Assembly (NCBI GenBank): GCA_947499595.1
Contig: CANMOY010000001.1
Coordinates: forward strand, 1-64,000
Source: an uncultured Mesonia sp.
GTDB taxonomy: Bacteria; Bacteroidota; Bacteroidia; Flavobacteriales; Flavobacteriaceae
Direction: 5' to 3'
Length of the DNA stretch: 64,000 bases
A program made the position numbers and the translations under genes. This document shows positions 60,874 to 64,000 of the stretch, in pieces (position 1 is the first letter of the stretch; each line of letters starts with the position of its first letter). Below the pieces are notes generated by a model. The model was not told the DNA's origin. It saw only the letters and a program-made list of their open reading frames with translations, and did no database searches.

Positions 60874-63063
60874 CTAGCTTGGTAGTTGTATATAAAAAAT
60901 GCTATACTTATCTACCTCAGAATCGATGAAAATTTTGCCGTTATGCTTTTTTACTATTTTCTTTACAAGCGCTAAACCAATTCCTTCCCCTTCAAAATTT
61001 TTACGCGCCGCACTAGATCGTTGAAATAATTTAAAAATTTTCTTTTGCGCTGAAGGTTGAATCCCAATACCATTGTCTTTTACGAAGTAAGCGTTTTTTT
61101 GTGGTGAATAACCAATAACTATTTTCGCAACTTTGTTATGCTGCGTATATTTTAACGCATTATCAATTAAATTGGTAAAGACTTGTTTAATTAAAATGAA
61201 ATCTCCAGTAAGGTCTGGAATTTCCTCTTCAATCTGAATAAGGATACCTTCTTGATTTGAGAAATTGATCTCTTCTAGGTAACCCAGCACTAAATCGCGT
61301 ACCTTGATGTTTTGCCTTTTGATTTCTTTCAGGTTGAGCGTGGCCAATTTCAAAATGCCATCGATGAGATTGTTCATCGAATTAACAGAATGTAGTATTT
61401 TATTACCGATTTGCTCTGTAGACGCATCAATTCCTGGTTTTTCTAAAAGCATATTAGTAAACCCTTCAATGCCCCTTAGAGGGGAACGCAAATCGTGAGA
61501 GACGCTATAACTAAAAGCTTTGAGATCCTTATTGTTTTGCTTTAACCTTTTATTGAGCGTTTTAATTTTATTTTGCTGCTGTTGAAGCAAATGATTTTGC
61601 AATAGCTCTTTGATGATTTTGATTGATTTCAAATCCTCTTCATCCCATTCTTCGCTATGACCTTCAACTTGTTTTGACCATTTTGCAAAAGAAGTTCTAG
61701 GATTTAAATAAGCAATACCATCAATAATTTTTTCGGGTTTCTTGGGTTTACCACCCCAGTTGACTTGCTGTATTTTTTCTTTTCGAAGCCAAACGATGGT
61801 ATTATTTTGCTCCCCATTCAATTTTAATGATAAAAGTCCAGCCCAAGAATCAGCCGCTGTAAAATATTTTGGATAATCTAAACTCAATTTAGAAGAAACC
61901 AATCTACCCGATTTTTGATGCTTTAAAAATTGTGAAATTCTAATTTGAAAATCTTTATTGATTTTTTCACCAATGATGTGAGTTCTATTTTTTTGCAGAA
62001 TGATTAGAGCTTGGGCATTGAATAGATCTAACAAATTATCAGCTTGACTCAAAAAAGCATTTGACCAATCTTTTTCCTGGTCTATTTGAAACTTTAACTG
62101 CTCTACAATTTTAATTCTTTCTTGGTTGGCCTTTATAGCGGATTTGTAATTGAGGCTATTAATTTTATTCGTAAATATTTCTACCAATATACTGCACAAT
62201 TGTCTTTGTGTGCGGTTTATGGTTTTAGCAGCATTGTGATGACAAGTTATAAGTCCCCATAATTTTCCTTCGATAATTATAGAGGTAGTAAGCGAGGCTT
62301 TTACCCCCATATTTTTTAAGTATTGTAGATGTACTGGAGAAACCCCTCTGAGTTCTGAATTACTGAGATCTACTATTTTTTGATCTGTAGGGTTTAATTG
62401 GGGCGTAATGGCAATGGGCTGATAGTCTACATCTGCAATTATGCGTATTTTTTGTTTTAAAAATAAAGCCCTTGCTGGTTGAGGAATATCGGTGGCAGGA
62501 TAATGTAATCCTAGCCAGCTTGTTTGGTTTTTTTGTTTGCATTCAGCTATGACTTCACCATTCCAATCTTTATCAAAGCGGTACACTAATACACGATCGT
62601 AATTAAATATTTTACTGACAATGTTTGCCGCATTTTGGCATGCTTCAAGTGCAGAATCTGAAGAACGCAAAGCTTCTGTTATGGTAGTTAATTGATCTTG
62701 AAGTTTAATAGGGTTTGAAATTGTAAATCGTTCTACCATAAGTAAAATGCCTTGTTTGGTTTTATAAGCAACAAAAGAAAATTTGTCAGCATTAATTTTT
62801 CCATTAAATTCAAGACGATTTTTACTACCAAGCTCAAAATTTGCAATGCGTTGCTCTAGTTCTTTTCCTATTAAGAAGCTAATTTTTTTACCGATAAATG
62901 ATTCCGTAAAGGCTAAGTATTCCGATGCATTTTTTGCGCATTGAATTACCTTTAAGGATTCTTTATCTAGAACTAACAGCGTACCAAAGGGTTGAATGTG
63001 ATTGATTAAATGTATAGGCTCACGATCACAATTGGATAAAATAATGTCTTTGTCCTTTTTCAA
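60874..63063 (-). CDS. bphP: Bacteriophytochrome histidine kinase
   Basis: This 729-residue red/far-red photoreceptor has PAS (Cys12 in LSNCDREPIHLINHIQPFG, the biliverdin attachment site), GAF with LHYPATDIPQPAR near residue 188 (the PxSDIP-type motif with Ala-Thr), and PHY with tongue motif PRTSFAKW near 454. These are followed by HisKA (phosphoacceptor in YSVSHDLRSPLRG near 523) and HATPase with NLIDNALKYT and GIGLALVKKI. The start is TTG at 63063, directly adjacent to the stop of the upstream kinase. This start keeps the essential Cys12. It works with heme oxygenase and a response regulator in the same operon. Confidence 0.95.
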   Translation of the reverse strand: MKKDKDIILSNCDREPIHLINHIQPFGTLLVLDKESLKVIQCAKNASEYLAFTESFIGKKISFLIGKELEQRIANFELGSKNRLEFNGKINADKFSFVAYKTKQGILLMVERFTISNPIKLQDQLTTITEALRSSDSALEACQNAANIVSKIFNYDRVLVYRFDKDWNGEVIAECKQKNQTSWLGLHYPATDIPQPARALFLKQKIRIIADVDYQPIAITPQLNPTDQKIVDLSNSELRGVSPVHLQYLKNMGVKASLTTSIIIEGKLWGLITCHHNAAKTINRTQRQLCSILVEIFTNKINSLNYKSAIKANQERIKIVEQLKFQIDQEKDWSNAFLSQADNLLDLFNAQALIILQKNRTHIIGEKINKDFQIRISQFLKHQKSGRLVSSKLSLDYPKYFTAADSWAGLLSLKLNGEQNNTIVWLRKEKIQQVNWGGKPKKPEKIIDGIAYLNPRTSFAKWSKQVEGHSEEWDEEDLKSIKIIKELLQNHLLQQQQNKIKTLNKRLKQNNKDLKAFSYSVSHDLRSPLRGIEGFTNMLLEKPGIDASTEQIGNKILHSVNSMNNLIDGILKLATLNLKEIKRQNIKVRDLVLGYLEEINFSNQEGILIQIEEEIPDLTGDFILIKQVFTNLIDNALKYTQHNKVAKIVIGYSPQKNAYFVKDNGIGIQPSAQKKIFKLFQRSSAARKNFEGEGIGLALVKKIVKKHNGKIFIDSEVDKYSIFYIQLPS

Positions 63064-64000
63064 TTACTTTTCTTTCAATTTAAAATAAAATGTACTTCCT
63101 GCACCTGGTTGAGAATCTACCCAAATACTACCTTTATGCAAGCTAATAATTTTTTCTACGTGTGCTAATCCAACGCCCGTTCCTTCGTATTTTTCTTCTG
63201 TAGGTACCCGATTGAAAATATCAAAAATTTGTTTTTGATTTTCTTTAGGTATTCCAATTCCATTATCTGTAATTGAAAAGACGTGGTATTTACCATCTTG
63301 ATAAGAAGAAATTCTAATTTCTGGGTGACGATTTTTATCTTTATATTTAATAGCATTGCTTAACAAGTTTTGAAAAAGTAGGCGTAATTCAACTTCGTAG
63401 CCACGAATTTTTGGTAAGTCACCAACAAATACTTTGGCATTTGTTTCTTTAATGCGTTTACCAAGATCATACTTTACTACTTCGACCAATTCTTGGGTAT
63501 CTATAAGTTTTTTTTCAGAATCTCTACCAATTCGAGAATGTTCTAACAATGCTTTGATTTGCTCTGAAAGTCGGTCGCAAGCTTGATCGATATAGGTAAT
63601 ATAGGTTTTTGCTTTTTCATCTAATTCTTTAGCGTACACTTTGTTTATAACATCGCTAGCAAACTTAATTGTGGCTAAAGGCTCTTGTAAGTCATGTGAG
63701 CAAATAGACACAAATTGCTCTAAATCTTTATTTGTACGTTCTAGGTTTTTCTTTTGTTTGCTTAAGGCTTTTTGTGTTTTTTTAAGTTCGGTTATATCTA
63801 TACAAGTAAATCGGTTAAGAATAGGCTTATCGAATTCATCATATTCTACCGTGAAATTAAGCATTATTGGGATGGTTTTCCCTGTTTTTGAACATATTTC
63901 AAGCTCAACATTTTTAAGCTGGCTTTCTTCTTTAAATAGTTTTTCAAACTTAAGCGCCTTGAGTTGTTGCTTATTCTTGTAAAGATTAAAGAAATTGATG
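63064..64000 (-). CDS. PAS-domain histidine kinase, 5' end beyond the window
   Basis: The gene is open through the right end of the window, so the N-terminus is missing. Visible parts: a PAS fragment (ELEICSKTGKTIPIMLNFTV and FTCIDITELKKTQ), a coiled coil, HisKA with SICSHDLQEPLATIKF (His phosphoacceptor), and HATPase with NLLSNAIKYKDKNRH, DNGIGIPKEN and YEGTGVGLAHVEKI. The Met at 63864 is internal, not a start. Its stop TAA is followed at once by the TTG of bphP, so it belongs to the same operon and may share the response regulator. Confidence 0.85.
   Translation of the reverse strand, partial: INFFNLYKNKQQLKALKFEKLFKEESQLKNVELEICSKTGKTIPIMLNFTVEYDEFDKPILNRFTCIDITELKKTQKALSKQKKNLERTNKDLEQFVSICSHDLQEPLATIKFASDVINKVYAKELDEKAKTYITYIDQACDRLSEQIKALLEHSRIGRDSEKKLIDTQELVEVVKYDLGKRIKETNAKVFVGDLPKIRGYEVELRLLFQNLLSNAIKYKDKNRHPEIRISSYQDGKYHVFSITDNGIGIPKENQKQIFDIFNRVPTEEKYEGTGVGLAHVEKIISLHKGSIWVDSQPGAGSTFYFKLKEK

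Overview
This window is AT-rich DNA from a member of the Bacteroidota, most likely a marine or saline Flavobacteriaceae. The support is a C-terminal type IX secretion sorting domain on a secreted nuclease, several short lipoprotein families typical of flavobacteria, promoter boxes of the TAnnTTTG type, no obvious Shine-Dalgarno sequences, and frequent TTG starts.

Layout. (1) 1-7 kb: an accessory strip of single small genes, each flanked by recurring non-coding spacers, plus IS3 remnants, with a YceI-katA block between them. (2) 7-34.5 kb: a defence island. It holds a RecQ-type helicase with an N-terminal nuclease-like domain and an overlapping coiled-coil membrane protein; a WYL regulator followed by a ~1000-residue protein and a 1971-residue DUF1998 helicase; a complete type I restriction-modification system (hsdM, hsdS, hsdR) that encloses a DUF3800 gene and a candidate structured RNA; a putative toxin-antitoxin-SecB-like chaperone module; and a HigA-like/AbiEii-like toxin-antitoxin pair. 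(3) 34.5-38.5 kb: gene-poor DNA and a leftward cluster of small genes of unknown role, one of the DUF5675 type. (4) 38.7-47.3 kb: a second cassette-like strip of lipoproteins, an RDD membrane protein and a CHAP protein, separated by the same spacers as on the left and by three decayed copies of a ~0.7-kb repeat. (5) 48-64 kb: housekeeping-like DNA with an HU-like protein, a dabAB inorganic-carbon transporter with a divergent LysR regulator, a DUF808 membrane protein, a flavin reductase, methylglyoxal synthase, a secreted endonuclease, an S10 peptidase, and a phytochrome operon (heme oxygenase, response regulator, bacteriophytochrome, histidine kinase cut by the window edge).

The most unusual signal is the cassette-like organisation of regions 1 and 4. 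Several single-gene units begin with GTTG plus about six variable bases and end with the exact or near reverse complement of that same sequence (137-146/707-716; 838-847/1504-1512; 39376-39385/41089-41098). Between units lie either long imperfect hairpins or a conserved spacer ending in GAGTTGATGTAACNAGTTG. This is the logic of integron gene cassettes and attC sites, but the spacers are not canonical and no integron integrase is encoded here. The strips flank the defence island, so the same process may have supplied cargo to it.

Functions rest on motifs read by eye from the translated sequence. No database search was run, and family names reflect recognition of characteristic motifs.
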